NCBI RefSeq assembly: GCF_001955695.1
Contig: NZ_CP019236.1
Location: 5,332,001-5,396,000, forward strand
Reading direction: 5' to 3'
From: Rhodoferax koreense
Lineage (GTDB): Bacteria; Pseudomonadota; Gammaproteobacteria; Burkholderiales; Burkholderiaceae_C
Length of the DNA stretch: 64,000 nucleotides
In this document: positions 43,687 through 52,656 of the stretch, piece by piece
Layout of the letters: each line of letters opens with the position of its first letter
Numbering within the stretch: the stretch's first letter is position 1
The notes under the pieces: generated by a model
Seen by the model: the letters and a program-made list of their open reading frames with translations, nothing else
Databases searched by the model: none
Told to the model about the DNA's origin: nothing
Translations under genes and position numbers: made by a program

Positions 43687-44358
43687 ATGACGATTTCCGC
43701 CAAGACACTTTCCGCCATCCAGGCCGCCGGCCAGGCCATCGATACCGCCCGCGCCGAACTCGCCGCCGCCACGCAGGACCATGCGGACCTGGTGATGCAG
43801 GCCGTCGCGACCAACCCTTTCGGCGCCGAAAACGACCATCTGTTCAACCGCTGGAAAGCCATCGCCCGCATCTCGCAATCGGTGCAGGACATGGAAGCCC
43901 AGTGCAAGGTCGTGTTCCACGCTGCGGCCGAACTGGCCATGCACACGGCATCGGAAGGCGACAATCCGGCGCCGATGCGCAAGGGCAAACCTTCGCTGAT
44001 CGGCCAGAGCACCATCGACCTCGCACCGAGCGACGTGGTGGCCAAGCCGCAGCGCGCAGCGAAAAAGGCATCCAGGAAGACCGCCGTGGCAAAGGCCGGA
44101 AACAAAGCCGGTAACAAGGTCGGTAACAAGGTCGGTAAAGCGAAAACACGCACGCCGCGCCCGCTCAAGGGCAACGCCGCCCTCGTGCTCGAACATTTGC
44201 GTGGCTTGCTCGACACGAAAAGCTTTACCCGTGTGACGCAGAGCGACATCGCCAGCGGCGCGGGCATTCCGAACGGCTCGATCGGCGCGGCCCTGAAGCA
44301 GCTCACCGACAAGGGCCTGCTCAGCGAAGGCGACAGGGGGCACTACAAACTCGCCTGA
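43687..44358 (+). CDS. Lys-rich winged-helix protein with tetrapeptide repeats
   Basis: A 223-residue protein with three parts: a helical N-terminus (TISAKTLSAIQAAGQAIDTARAELAAAT; Gln/Ala-rich, ending near 95), a basic Ala/Lys linker (about 115-160, including AGNK, AGNK, VGNK, VGK in tandem), and a C-terminal winged helix (KGNAALVLEHLRGLLDTKSFTRVTQSDIASGAGIPNGSIGAALKQL). The linker looks like histone-H1-like tails of betaproteobacteria. It may bind DNA as a nucleoid-associated or regulatory protein. Not matched to a named family. Confidence 0.72.
   Translation: MTISAKTLSAIQAAGQAIDTARAELAAATQDHADLVMQAVATNPFGAENDHLFNRWKAIARISQSVQDMEAQCKVVFHAAAELAMHTASEGDNPAPMRKGKPSLIGQSTIDLAPSDVVAKPQRAAKKASRKTAVAKAGNKAGNKVGNKVGKAKTRTPRPLKGNAALVLEHLRGLLDTKSFTRVTQSDIASGAGIPNGSIGAALKQLTDKGLLSEGDRGHYKLA
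44095..44142 (+). repeat. 12-base tandem repeat coding AGNK/VGNK
   Basis: Units from 44095, 44107, 44119 and a partial from 44131 encode AGNK, AGNK, VGNK and VGK in the linker of the winged-helix protein. Units two and three are nearly identical (GCCGGTAACAAG, GTCGGTAACAAG). Confidence 0.8.
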
Positions 44359-44364
44359 GGCCGG

Positions 44365-44393
44365 CCGAAACGCACGGGTCGAGCGGCTACAAT
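44365..44393 (+). promoter_or_regulatory. Probable tRNA-Arg promoter
   Basis: TACAAT at 44388-44393 is one base from the -10 consensus and lies about 10 bases before the tRNA. A weak -35 (CCGAAA, 44365-44370) is 17 bases upstream. Confidence 0.5.
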
Positions 44394-44403
44394 CCGCGCT
44401 GTT

Positions 44404-44479
44404 GCGGCTGTAGCTCAGTGGATAGAGTATTGGCCTCCGAAGCCAAGGGTCGTGGGTTCGATCCCCGCCAGCCGCACCA
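44404..44479 (+). tRNA. tRNA-Arg (anticodon CCG)
   Basis: A 76-base cloverleaf: acceptor GCGGCTG/CAGCCGC with encoded CCA, D arm GCTC...GAGT, anticodon stem TTGGC/GCCAA with loop CTCCGAA (anticodon CCG, reading CGG), and T arm GTGGG-TTCGATC-CCCGC. Discriminator A. No duplicated 3' end is seen nearby, so no sign of use as an integration site. Confidence 0.97.
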
Positions 44480-44515
44480 CTTCACATCCAGGCACGGCCT
44501 TGCAGCGATCTGCGC

Positions 44516-45424
44516 TCAGGCCCCCGCCGACACCTCTTTCGCCACCTCGTCGAACAGCGACCGCAGCCACCGGTGGGCGGGGTCGTCGCGGTAGCGCACA
44601 TGCCAGGCCATCTGCACCGGGAAGGTGCCGAGGTCGACCGGCGGCGGCAGCACCTTCAACCGGGCATCGTGGGCCAGGTGGCGACAGATCAGCCGCGGCA
44701 GCGTCGCGCAATAGTCCGTCACGGCGACCATCTCGGGGATGGCGAGAAAATGCGTGACCGACACGGCCACCTCGCGCTTCAGCCCCTGCCGCTCCAGCGC
44801 CTGGAACAGGCCGACGCGCAAGCGCCCCGGCGGCAGCATGTTGACATGCCTGAGCTGCTCGTATTGCGCCTTGGACAGCACCTCACCCACCTGCGGATGG
44901 CCGGCGCGCACGATGCAAGCCAGGCCGTCGTCCATCAGATGCTGCACGACCAGGTTGTCCGGCGGATCCACGAAGCGGCCCAGCGCCATGGCAGTTGAGC
45001 CGGAGATCACGCCCGTCTCGGCCAGGTCGCTGCCATAGGGCGTGAGCCGCAGGCGGATGCCGGGCGCGCGCTCGCGCAGGCGGGCCACGATGGCCGGCAC
45101 CAGCACGAACTCGACATAGCTGTTGGGCGCGATGGTGAGCAGCAGATCCGCCTTGGCCGGGTCGAAGGCCTGTTGGCCCAGGATGACCCCGTCCAGTGCC
45201 GCCAGTGCCGCGGCAATGACCGGCGCGAGTTCTTGCGCCTTCGGCGTGGGATGCATGCCGTAGCGCTCGCGGATGAAAAGCGGGTCCATCAGCATGGTGC
45301 GTAGGCGGGTCAAGGCATTGGACAGCGCCGGCTGGGTGATGCCAAGGCGCGCCGCGGCGCGGGTCACGCTGCGCTCCTCCATCAGCGCGAGGAAGACTGG
45401 CAGCAGGTTGAGGTCGTAGCGCAT
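44516..45424 (-). CDS. LysR-family regulator facing nemA-like gene
   Basis: A 302-residue LysR regulator of the NodD/LinR-like branch: MRYDLNLLPVFLALMEERSVTRAAARLGITQPALSNALTRLRTMLMDPLFIRERYGMHPTPKA. The effector domain contains FDPAKADLLLTIAPNSYVEFVLVP. The gene is divergent from the Old Yellow Enzyme gene, with an AT-rich dyad between. It presumably senses an electrophile or quinone-like inducer. Confidence 0.9.
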   Translation of the reverse strand: MRYDLNLLPVFLALMEERSVTRAAARLGITQPALSNALTRLRTMLMDPLFIRERYGMHPTPKAQELAPVIAAALAALDGVILGQQAFDPAKADLLLTIAPNSYVEFVLVPAIVARLRERAPGIRLRLTPYGSDLAETGVISGSTAMALGRFVDPPDNLVVQHLMDDGLACIVRAGHPQVGEVLSKAQYEQLRHVNMLPPGRLRVGLFQALERQGLKREVAVSVTHFLAIPEMVAVTDYCATLPRLICRHLAHDARLKVLPPPVDLGTFPVQMAWHVRYRDDPAHRWLRSLFDEVAKEVSAGA

Positions 45425-45449
45425 CCAGTTATGTTGCTCCGTGAATTTC

Positions 45450-45481
45450 TTAAATTCAACATATAAATTTGTTGAATTTAA
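45450..45481. promoter_or_regulatory. Perfect inverted repeat in the LysR/OYE gap
   Basis: TTAAATTCAAC (45450-45460) and GTTGAATTTAA (45471-45481) are perfect 11-base arms spaced by ATATAAATTT. It is the most AT-rich stretch I see in the window and begins 26 bases upstream of the LysR start. The dyad fits a LysR regulatory site (TTCAAC-N10-GTTGAA) and overlaps the likely promoter. Confidence 0.75.
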
Positions 45482-45588
45482 CAGCCGCACCCATCATTCC
45501 CCTCACACCGAAGCGCGAGGCGAATGCCCCGGCCAGCCCGGTAAGAAACCTCAACCCTCAACCGTCCACGTTGCACCTCGGAGCCACC

Positions 45589-46680
45589 ATGAACCACGAA
45601 ACCCTTTTCTCCCCCGCCCGCCTGGGCGCCATCGAAGTTGCCAACCGCGTCGCCATGGCGCCGCTGACCCGTTCGCGGGCCGACACCGACGGCGTGCAGA
45701 CGCCGCTGGCGGTGACGTATTACGGCCAACGCGCCTCGGCGGGCCTGATCATCGCGGAGGCCACCAACATCTCGCGCCAGGGCCGCGGTTATGCCTACAC
45801 CCCCGGCATCTACACCGACGCACACGTCGCCGCCTGGAAGCCGGTCACCGATGCGGTGCACGAGGCCGGTGGCAAGATCGTGCTGCAGCTCTGGCACGTG
45901 GGCCGGATGTCCCATGCCAGCCTGCAGGCGAACGGCGCCGCACCGGTGGCACCTTCCGCCATCCAGGCCGGCGGCAACGTGTTCACGGAACAAGGCTTCC
46001 TGCCGCCCTCGACGCCGCGCGCCCTCGCCACCGACGAGATTCCCGGCCTCATCGAGGACTATCGCCACGCCGCGCAGCGCGCCAAGGATGCGGGCTTCGA
46101 CGGCATCGAGGTGCATGCCGCCAACGGCTACCTGCTGGAGCAGTTCCTGCGCGACAGCACCAACCACCGGGACGACCGCTACGGCGGCCCCATCGAAAAC
46201 CGCGCCCGCCTGATCCTCGAAGTCGTGGAGGCCGTCGCTGGCGTCTGGGGCGCGGACCGCGTCGGCCTGCGGCTTTCTCCGCTGTCCACGGCGATCGGCG
46301 ATACGCCGCTGGACAGCAGCCCCATGCAGACCCATATCTACCTGGCGCGCCGCCTCGGCGAACTCGGCATCGCCTATCTGCACGTCGTCGAGGGCCAGCT
46401 GCATGGCGACAAGGACGCCGGCGACTTCGACTTCCAGGCGCTGCGCACGGCCTTCGGCGGCGCCTACATCGCCAACAACGGCTACGACCGCCCGACGGCA
46501 CTCGAAGCGACCGCCTCGGGCCGGGCCGACATGGTTGCTTTCGGCAAAGCCTTCATCGGCAACCCGGACCTGGTGGCCCGCCTGCGCCAGAACCGCCCGC
46601 TGTTCGACGCACCGGCCTCGGCCTATTTCGGCGGCGGCGCCGAGGGCTACACCGAGTTCTCGCTGCAGAAGGCGGCCTGA
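45589..46680 (+). CDS. Old Yellow Enzyme family reductase (NemA-like)
   Basis: A 363-residue FMN flavoprotein reducing activated C=C bonds and nitro compounds. NRVAMAPLTRSRADTDGVQTPLAVTYYGQRASAGLIIAEATNIS, LQLWHVGRMSHASLQ with the FMN/substrate His, DGIEVHAANGYLLEQFLRDSTNHRDDRYGGPIENRARL, and ADMVAFGKAFIGNPDLVARL. GGAG is five bases ahead of the ATG. First gene of an OYE-YqhD unit. Confidence 0.93.
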   Translation: MNHETLFSPARLGAIEVANRVAMAPLTRSRADTDGVQTPLAVTYYGQRASAGLIIAEATNISRQGRGYAYTPGIYTDAHVAAWKPVTDAVHEAGGKIVLQLWHVGRMSHASLQANGAAPVAPSAIQAGGNVFTEQGFLPPSTPRALATDEIPGLIEDYRHAAQRAKDAGFDGIEVHAANGYLLEQFLRDSTNHRDDRYGGPIENRARLILEVVEAVAGVWGADRVGLRLSPLSTAIGDTPLDSSPMQTHIYLARRLGELGIAYLHVVEGQLHGDKDAGDFDFQALRTAFGGAYIANNGYDRPTALEATASGRADMVAFGKAFIGNPDLVARLRQNRPLFDAPASAYFGGGAEGYTEFSLQKAA

Positions 46681-46758
46681 GCATGTCGACCCCACTTCCG
46701 ATTTCTGCTGGAGACCTACGGACATCTCGACCAACTTCTTCGACAAAGGACTGAAAAC

Positions 46759-47913
46759 GTGAACAACTTCAATCTCTACGCCCCCACCCGCATCCTTTTC
46801 GGCAAGGGGCAGATCGCCGCCATCTCCCAGCACGTGCCGGCGGGCGCCCGGGTCATGGTGACCTACGGCGGCGGCAGCATCCTGCGCAACGGCGTGCTGG
46901 ACCAGGTCCGCCAGGCCCTGGGCGAGCGCCTGGTCGCCGAATTCGGCGGCATCGAACCCAACCCCGACTACGCCACGCTGATGCGGGCGGTCGAGACCGG
47001 CCGCGCGCAGCACGTCGACTTCCTGCTCGCAGTCGGCGGCGGCTCGGTAGCCGACGGCAGCAAGTTCATCGCCGCGGCGCTGCACTACCGCGGCGAGCCC
47101 TGGGACATCCTGAGCGCAGGTGGCAAGGTTGAATCGGCGGTGCCGCTGGGCGTGGTGCTGACGCTGGCGGCGACCGGCTCGGAAATGAACGCGGGCGCGG
47201 TCATCAGCCGCCGCGAGACCGGCGACAAGCTGTTCTTCTCGTCGGAAGCCGTGCTGCCGCGCTTCGCCGTGCTGGACCCGAGCACGATGTTCAGCCTGCC
47301 CCAACGCCAGACCGCCAACGGCGTGGTGGACGCCTTCGTCCACACCATCGAGCAGTACCTCACCTACCCGGCCAACGCCAAGGTGCAGGACCGCATGGCC
47401 GAGGGCCTGCTGCTGACCCTGGTCGAGGAAGGCCCCAGGTTGCTGGCCGCCCCCGAGGACTACGAAGCCCGCGCCAACGTGATGTGGGCGGCGACGATGG
47501 CCTTGAACGGCTACCTCGGCGCCGGCGTGCCGCAGGACTGGAGTACCCACATGCTGGGCCACGAAATCACGGCGGTGCACGGGCTCGACCATGCCCAGAC
47601 GCTGGCCATCGTGCTGCCCGCGATGCTGGCGGCGCGGCGCGCGCCCAAGCGGGCCAAGCTGCTCCAGTATGCCGAGCGAGTCTGGGGGCTGCGCGAGGGC
47701 AGCGAGGATGCCCGGATCGACGCGGCCATCGACGCGACGCGTGCCTTCTTCGAGCGCATGGGCGTGCCGACCCGCCTGAGTGGCCACGGTATCCGGGAAC
47801 CGCGGCTGGAAGCGATCCTGGGCAAACTCGAGGCGCATGGCATGACCGCGCTGGGCGAGCGCGACGAGGTGACGCTGGACGTGAGCCGCGCGGTGCTCGA
47901 GGCGGCGGTATGA
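46759..47913 (+). CDS. yqhD: Iron-type alcohol dehydrogenase, YqhD-like
   Basis: A 384-residue group III alcohol dehydrogenase that reduces aldehydes with NADPH. Starts with GTG with AAAGGA eight bases ahead. NADPH motif FLLAVGGGSVADGSKFIA (the YqhD form), metal ligands in NGVVDAFVHTIEQYL (Asp, His) and HMLGHEITAVHGLDHAQ (two His). Follows the OYE gene by 78 bases. Together they look like a reactive-aldehyde/electrophile detoxification unit. Confidence 0.92.
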   Translation: MNNFNLYAPTRILFGKGQIAAISQHVPAGARVMVTYGGGSILRNGVLDQVRQALGERLVAEFGGIEPNPDYATLMRAVETGRAQHVDFLLAVGGGSVADGSKFIAAALHYRGEPWDILSAGGKVESAVPLGVVLTLAATGSEMNAGAVISRRETGDKLFFSSEAVLPRFAVLDPSTMFSLPQRQTANGVVDAFVHTIEQYLTYPANAKVQDRMAEGLLLTLVEEGPRLLAAPEDYEARANVMWAATMALNGYLGAGVPQDWSTHMLGHEITAVHGLDHAQTLAIVLPAMLAARRAPKRAKLLQYAERVWGLREGSEDARIDAAIDATRAFFERMGVPTRLSGHGIREPRLEAILGKLEAHGMTALGERDEVTLDVSRAVLEAAV

Positions 47914-48042
47914 AAACCTGATCCGCCCCGGCAATACGCGCAGCTCAACACCGGCTTCGGCCTACACCGGCGGTCGGCGCTTTCCCGCGAGAAAGTGCCG
48001 GCCGCAGGGTTGCAATGGCGTTCTGCCCCACGAACCGCCGCC

Positions 48043-49158
48043 ATGAACCTCCGCCAACTCTTCGACATGTCGCGCAAGGCCGTCATCGCCTGGATCGACG
48101 ACTACGCGCCCAGCATGGGTGCGGCCATCAGCTACTACACGATGTTTTCACTCGCGCCACTGCTGGTGATCGTGATCGCCGTGGCGGGCGCATTGTTCGG
48201 CGAAGAGGCGGTGCGCGGCGCACTCACCAGCCAGTTGCAGGGCCTGATCGGCCGCGAGGGCGCGATGGCCGTGCAAAGCCTGATCGCCAGCGCCCGCGAG
48301 CCCTCCAAGGGCATCGTGGCCGGCAGCATCAGCATCGCCTTGCTGGTCATCGGTGCCACCACGGTGTTTGCGGAACTGCAGAGCGCGCTGGACCGGATCT
48401 GGCATGTGCCGGAAAAGGCCAAGCCCACTGGCGTCTGGGCCATCCTGCGCGCACGTGTGCTGTCCTTCGGGCTGATCATGGGCCTGGCTTTCCTGCTGAT
48501 GGTGTCGCTGATGGTGAGCACCGTGGTGTCGGCACTCGGCAGCTGGGCCGGAGGCTTGTTGCCCGGCTGGGAGGTGCTGCTTTTCATCATCAACATCGCG
48601 ATTTCGCTGGGCATCAGCACGCTGCTGTTCGCGATGATCTTCAAGTTCATGCCCACGGTGGCGATCCGCTGGCACGACGTGTGGATCGGCGCGGCGGTGA
48701 CTGCGGTGCTGTTCGAGGTCGGCAAGGCCGGCATCGGGCTGTACCTGGGCAAGAGCGGCGTGAGCGACTCTTTCGCGGCCGCCGGCTCGCTGGTGGTGGT
48801 GCTGGCCTGGGTGTACTACGCCGCGCAGATTTTCCTTCTGGGCGCGGAATTCACCAAGGTCTATGCCTGCGAGAGTGGCTCGGTCGAAGGCAACAAGGCC
48901 GTCGAGGCGACGAAAGCCGTTGCGGACATGCACAAGGCCGGCACGGAAGTTGTCGACGGTGGCGAAATTGCACCTCGTCCGACCCTGGTCTATGCCAAGG
49001 CGGACGACGTTGACGCCCCAGCGGTGGTGCCACCCCGGCGCACCGACAAGACCACTTTCGTGAAACAGATCGCAATCGTCGGCGCCGCCGCCCTCGCCAG
49101 CCAGGCGCTGCTGCGCTGGCAACGCAGGCGCCAGCGCCGGCTGCTACGGACGATGTAG
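48043..49158 (+). CDS. YihY/virulence factor BrkB family protein
   Basis: A 371-residue YihY/BrkB membrane protein with about six helices: MGAAISYYTMFSLAPLLVIVIAVAGALFGEEAVRGAL, IALLVIGATTVFAELQSALDRIWHV, VLSFGLIMGLAFLLMVSLMVS, LLFIINIAISLGISTLLFAMIFKFMPTV and SLVVVLAWVYYAAQIFLLGAEFTKVYA. The basic C-terminal tail ends RRRQRRLLRTM. Not a ribonuclease despite old annotation. GTG at 47995 is possible. Its 3' end overlaps phhA (opposite strand) by 15 bases. Confidence 0.9.
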   Translation: MNLRQLFDMSRKAVIAWIDDYAPSMGAAISYYTMFSLAPLLVIVIAVAGALFGEEAVRGALTSQLQGLIGREGAMAVQSLIASAREPSKGIVAGSISIALLVIGATTVFAELQSALDRIWHVPEKAKPTGVWAILRARVLSFGLIMGLAFLLMVSLMVSTVVSALGSWAGGLLPGWEVLLFIINIAISLGISTLLFAMIFKFMPTVAIRWHDVWIGAAVTAVLFEVGKAGIGLYLGKSGVSDSFAAAGSLVVVLAWVYYAAQIFLLGAEFTKVYACESGSVEGNKAVEATKAVADMHKAGTEVVDGGEIAPRPTLVYAKADDVDAPAVVPPRRTDKTTFVKQIAIVGAAALASQALLRWQRRRQRRLLRTM

Positions 49159-50043
49159 GCCGCGTTTTTTCGCGGCGTAAGCCCCGCTGCCGCGCGCGAG
49201 CAACCGATCGCCAGGCAACACCGTGCCGGGTTCGTGGGCCGGCTGGCCAGCCACCTGCGCATACAACGGCGCGAAGTCGATGCGCGCGAGTTCGAGCAAC
49301 TCAGACAGACCATCGATCACGAAATAGGTTTCCTGGAAATCGTCGATGCGGTAGTTGGTGCGCATCACGCGCGCGAGATCGAACGCGATGCGATTGGGCG
49401 ACGGATCGTCGAGCGCAAAAACCGTTTCCGTGTAGGACGAGGCAATGCCCGCGCCATAGATGCGCAAACCGTCAGGCTGCTGCACCAGGCCGAACTCCAC
49501 CGTGTACCAATAGACGCGCGCCAGGTGCTCCAGAACGCCCAGCTTCTGTGCGCGCAAGCCACCTTCACCATAGGCCTGGATGTAGTCGGCGATCGCCGGG
49601 TTCATCAACATCGGCACATGGCCGAAGACATCGTGGAACACATCGGGCTCCTCCAGATAGTCGAGCTCGTGCGGTTTGCGGATGAAGTGCCCTGCGGGAA
49701 AGCGCCGGTGCGCGAGGTGCTCGAAGAACACCTCGTCGGGCACCAGCCCCGGCACGGCCACCACGCTCCAGCCGGTGCGCTGCATGAGCACCTCGCTCAA
49801 CGCCCGGAAATCGGGAATCTGCTCGGCACCGATGGGCAGCTTGCCCATGCCTTCGATGAACGCGTCGCACGCGCGGCCCGGCAGCAGCCTGGATTGCCGC
49901 TCGAACAGCGTCTTCCACACGGCATGCTCCTGCGGCGTGTAGTTCTTCCAACCCTGGTCGATCGTCCAGTCAGCGCCGGCAGGCGGAGCCGAGCCGGCCG
50001 CCAGGCCGTGTTTCTGTGGTGCGGGTTTCTCGACGGTCAGCAT
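49144..50043 (-). CDS. phhA: Phenylalanine 4-monooxygenase
   Basis: A 299-residue bacterial phenylalanine hydroxylase, converting phenylalanine to tyrosine with tetrahydropterin. The iron triad is intact: H137 and H142 (FHDVFGHVP) and E183 (YWYTVEFGL). AYGEGG and VMRTNYRIDDFQETYFVI are typical. AGGAG with six bases spacing precedes the ATG. Last gene of hpd-hmgA-fahA-phhA, 25 bases after fahA. A pterin dehydratase partner (phhB) is not seen here. Confidence 0.95.
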   Translation of the reverse strand: MLTVEKPAPQKHGLAAGSAPPAGADWTIDQGWKNYTPQEHAVWKTLFERQSRLLPGRACDAFIEGMGKLPIGAEQIPDFRALSEVLMQRTGWSVVAVPGLVPDEVFFEHLAHRRFPAGHFIRKPHELDYLEEPDVFHDVFGHVPMLMNPAIADYIQAYGEGGLRAQKLGVLEHLARVYWYTVEFGLVQQPDGLRIYGAGIASSYTETVFALDDPSPNRIAFDLARVMRTNYRIDDFQETYFVIDGLSELLELARIDFAPLYAQVAGQPAHEPGTVLPGDRLLARGSGAYAAKKRGLHRP

Positions 50044-50068
50044 GTTTGTCTCCTGCTGTTGATTTCTT

Positions 50069-51343
50069 CTACGCCAGCGCCGGCAACACCGTGCCGCGGC
50101 ATTCGCCGAAGCCGATGCGGCGAAAACCCTCGCGTTCGCAGTAGCCCTTGAGGATCACGGTGTCGCCGTCCTCGAGCCAAGTGCGGGTCTCGCCGTTGGG
50201 CAGCTCGATCGGCCGTTTCCCCCCCTGGCTCAATTCCAGCAGCGAACCGCCCTGCTCCGGCGCCGGGCCCGACAGGGTGCCGGTGCCCAGCAGGTCGCCC
50301 GCGCGCAGGTTGCAGCCGTTCACGGTGTGGTGCGCCACGAGTTGCGCGGCCGTCCAATAGGCATCGCCGTAGTTGGCGCGCATCAGGCGGACGCCGCTCG
50401 CGCCGGCCTCGGCCATGGCCGATGTCTGCAGCCAGACTTCGAGCGTGATGTCGAAGCCCCCCGCAGCCCGGTTGGCCGGCGAATCCAGGTAGGCCAGCGG
50501 TGCCGGGTCACCCGCCGGGCGCTGCCAGGCCTGGCGAAACGGCGCCAGCGCCTCCAGCGTGACCACCCAGGGCGACACAGTGCTGGCGAAATTCTTGGAC
50601 AGGAAGGGGCCGAGCGGCTGGTACTCCCACGCCTGGATGTCGCGTGCACTCCAGTCGTTGAACAGCGCCAAGCCGAACACATGGTCCTCGGCTTCGGTGA
50701 TGGCGATGCCGCTGCCCGCGGCGTTCGGGCGGCCGATGAAGATGCCGAGCTCGAGTTCGTAGTCGAGCCGGCGGCACGGACCGAAGGTCGGCACCTCCGC
50801 GTCGGCGGCCTTGGTCTGCCCCAGTGGGCGCGGAAAGGCCTGGCCGCTCGCGCTGATCGACGAGGCGCGGCCGTGGTAACCGATGGGCACCCATTTGTAG
50901 TTGGGCAGGAGCGGGTTGTCGGGCCTGAACTGCTTGCCGACGGTGGTGGCGTGGTGGATGCTGGTATAGAAGTCCGTGTAGTCGCCGACCTCGCAGGGCA
51001 GGCCCAGGTTCACTTCGGCCTGAGGCAACAGGGCTGCCTGCCAGCGCATCTGATGGGGACTGCCTTCGCGCAGGCCTTCCGAGAGGCCCCCCCGCAAAGC
51101 CCGCAGAGCCTCGCGCGGCTGGGCCATCAGCCGGTGCATGTCGGCATGGTCGATCAGGCCGGCGGCGCGCAGGTCGAGCACCCGGTCGCCGATGGCCACG
51201 CCGATGCGCCATTCGTCGCTGCCGCCTTTTTGGAATCGACCATAGGGCAGGTTCTGGATCGGAAAGTCGCAGCCGGCCTCGTTGGCCGATTTCACCCAGC
51301 TTTGCAAGCCGGCGTCATTCGTCGAATCCATCATGGTGCTCAT
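50069..51343 (-). CDS. fahA: Fumarylacetoacetase
   Basis: A 424-residue fumarylacetoacetate hydrolase, final step of homogentisate breakdown. Landmarks: [44 protein letters not shown] (catalytic His), [14 protein letters not shown] and [32 protein letters not shown] for the metal site. Its ATG overlaps the hmgA stop (ATGA), so the two are coupled. Confidence 0.96.
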   Translation of the reverse strand: MSTMMDSTNDAGLQSWVKSANEAGCDFPIQNLPYGRFQKGGSDEWRIGVAIGDRVLDLRAAGLIDHADMHRLMAQPREALRALRGGLSEGLREGSPHQMRWQAALLPQAEVNLGLPCEVGDYTDFYTSIHHATTVGKQFRPDNPLLPNYKWVPIGYHGRASSISASGQAFPRPLGQTKAADAEVPTFGPCRRLDYELELGIFIGRPNAAGSGIAITEAEDHVFGLALFNDWSARDIQAWEYQPLGPFLSKNFASTVSPWVVTLEALAPFRQAWQRPAGDPAPLAYLDSPANRAAGGFDITLEVWLQTSAMAEAGASGVRLMRANYGDAYWTAAQLVAHHTVNGCNLRAGDLLGTGTLSGPAPEQGGSLLELSQGGKRPIELPNGETRTWLEDGDTVILKGYCEREGFRRIGFGECRGTVLPALA

Positions 51344-52647
51344 GGTTTGCCCGGGTCGAAATGTTTCTGCAGGCCTTGCCAGCAGCGGTAGTAATCGTCC
51401 TGCAGTTCGGCGCTGCCCAGCGCGTACGCGGTCGGATGCCAGACCAGACGCGTCTCGAACATGAAGGCCATGGTGTCCTTGATCACGTCGACCTTGGTCG
51501 TGTCGGCATGGCTGGCCTTCTCGAAAGTGCCAGCATCGGGGCCGTGGCCGGACATGCTGTTGTGCAGGCTGGCGCCGCCGGGCGAGAAGCCTTCGGCCTT
51601 GGCGTCATAGGCCCCGTGCACCAGGCCCATGAATTCGCTGGCCACGTTGCGGTGGAACCATGGCGGACGGAACGTGTCCTGCGCGGCCAGGATGCGCGGT
51701 GGGAAGATGACGAAGTCGATGCCGCTCACGCCAGGCGTGTCGGAGGCGCTGTGCAGCACCAGGAAGATCGACGGGTCGGGATGGTCGAAGCTGATCGAGC
51801 CGATGGTGTTGAAGCGGCGCAGATCGTACTTGTAGGGCGCATGGTTGCCGTGCCAGGCGACCACGTCGATCGGCGAATGCGTCATTTCCGCCGACCACAG
51901 GTGGCCCTGGAACTTGGCGACGAGCTCGTGCGGCGCGTCGATGTCTTCATATGCCGCCACGGGCGTGAGGAAGTCGCGCGGGTTGGCCAGGCCGTTCGAG
52001 CCGATCGGCCCCAGGTCGGGCAGGCGGAAGCTGGCACCGAAGTTTTCGCAGATGTAACCCCGGACCTGCCCCTCCGGCAGCTCCAGCCGGAAGCGCACAC
52101 CCCGCGGGATCACCACGATCTCCTGCGGGCCGGCCTCGATGATGCCGAGTTCGGTGACGAAGCGGTGCGCCCCGTGCTGCGGCACGAACAGCATCTCGCC
52201 GTCGGCGTTGTAGAACACCCGGCGCGCCATCGAGCGGTTGGCCGCGTAGAGGTGCGCGGCCGCACCGGTCTGCGCATGCACGTCGCCGTTGCCGGCCATG
52301 GTCACCATGCCCTGCAGGAGGTCGGTCGGCTCGGTGGGCAACGGCAGCGGGCTCCAGCGCAACTGGTTCGGCGTCGTGGGCATGGCCTCCGTGCTGCCGA
52401 AGCGGCTCACGATGCGCCCGGCGTCGATGCGCTGGAAAGGCGCGTGCATCGCCGAAGGGCGGATGCGGTAGAGCCAGGAACGGCGGTTGTCGGCGCGCGG
52501 CGCCGTGAAGGCCGTGCCCGACAACTGCTCCGCATAGAGGCCGTAGGGACACCGCTGCGGCGAGTTGCGCCCGACCGGCAAGGCACCGGGCAGCGACTCG
52601 GTGGCGAAGCTGTTGCCGAAGCCGGATTGGTAAGCGAGTTCGGTCAT
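51340..52647 (-). CDS. hmgA: Homogentisate 1,2-dioxygenase
   Basis: A 435-residue Fe(II) dioxygenase opening homogentisate to maleylacetoacetate. [85 protein letters not shown] with the His and Glu iron ligands. MTEL is chosen as start (GAGGG six bases ahead) over ATG at 52653. Nine bases after hpd. Confidence 0.96.
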   Translation of the reverse strand: MTELAYQSGFGNSFATESLPGALPVGRNSPQRCPYGLYAEQLSGTAFTAPRADNRRSWLYRIRPSAMHAPFQRIDAGRIVSRFGSTEAMPTTPNQLRWSPLPLPTEPTDLLQGMVTMAGNGDVHAQTGAAAHLYAANRSMARRVFYNADGEMLFVPQHGAHRFVTELGIIEAGPQEIVVIPRGVRFRLELPEGQVRGYICENFGASFRLPDLGPIGSNGLANPRDFLTPVAAYEDIDAPHELVAKFQGHLWSAEMTHSPIDVVAWHGNHAPYKYDLRRFNTIGSISFDHPDPSIFLVLHSASDTPGVSGIDFVIFPPRILAAQDTFRPPWFHRNVASEFMGLVHGAYDAKAEGFSPGGASLHNSMSGHGPDAGTFEKASHADTTKVDVIKDTMAFMFETRLVWHPTAYALGSAELQDDYYRCWQGLQKHFDPGKP

Positions 52648-52656
52648 GGGCATCCC

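Noticed and set aside
44404-44479. tRNA-Arg as an integration hotspot
   Set aside because: No integrase, no duplicated tRNA 3' end and no compositional island on either side.
46683-46754. Small 23-codon frame (MSTPLPISAG) between OYE and YqhD genes
   Set aside because: No ribosome-binding site and no recognisable pattern; could be chance in a 78-base gap.
45478-47934. Long open frame antisense to the OYE and YqhD genes
   Set aside because: The opposite strand carries two well-conserved enzymes with good ribosome sites; the antisense frame is His/Arg/Gly-rich and has no domain. Same reasoning applies to 15933-18257, 57852-60068 and 12652-14427 on the minus strand.
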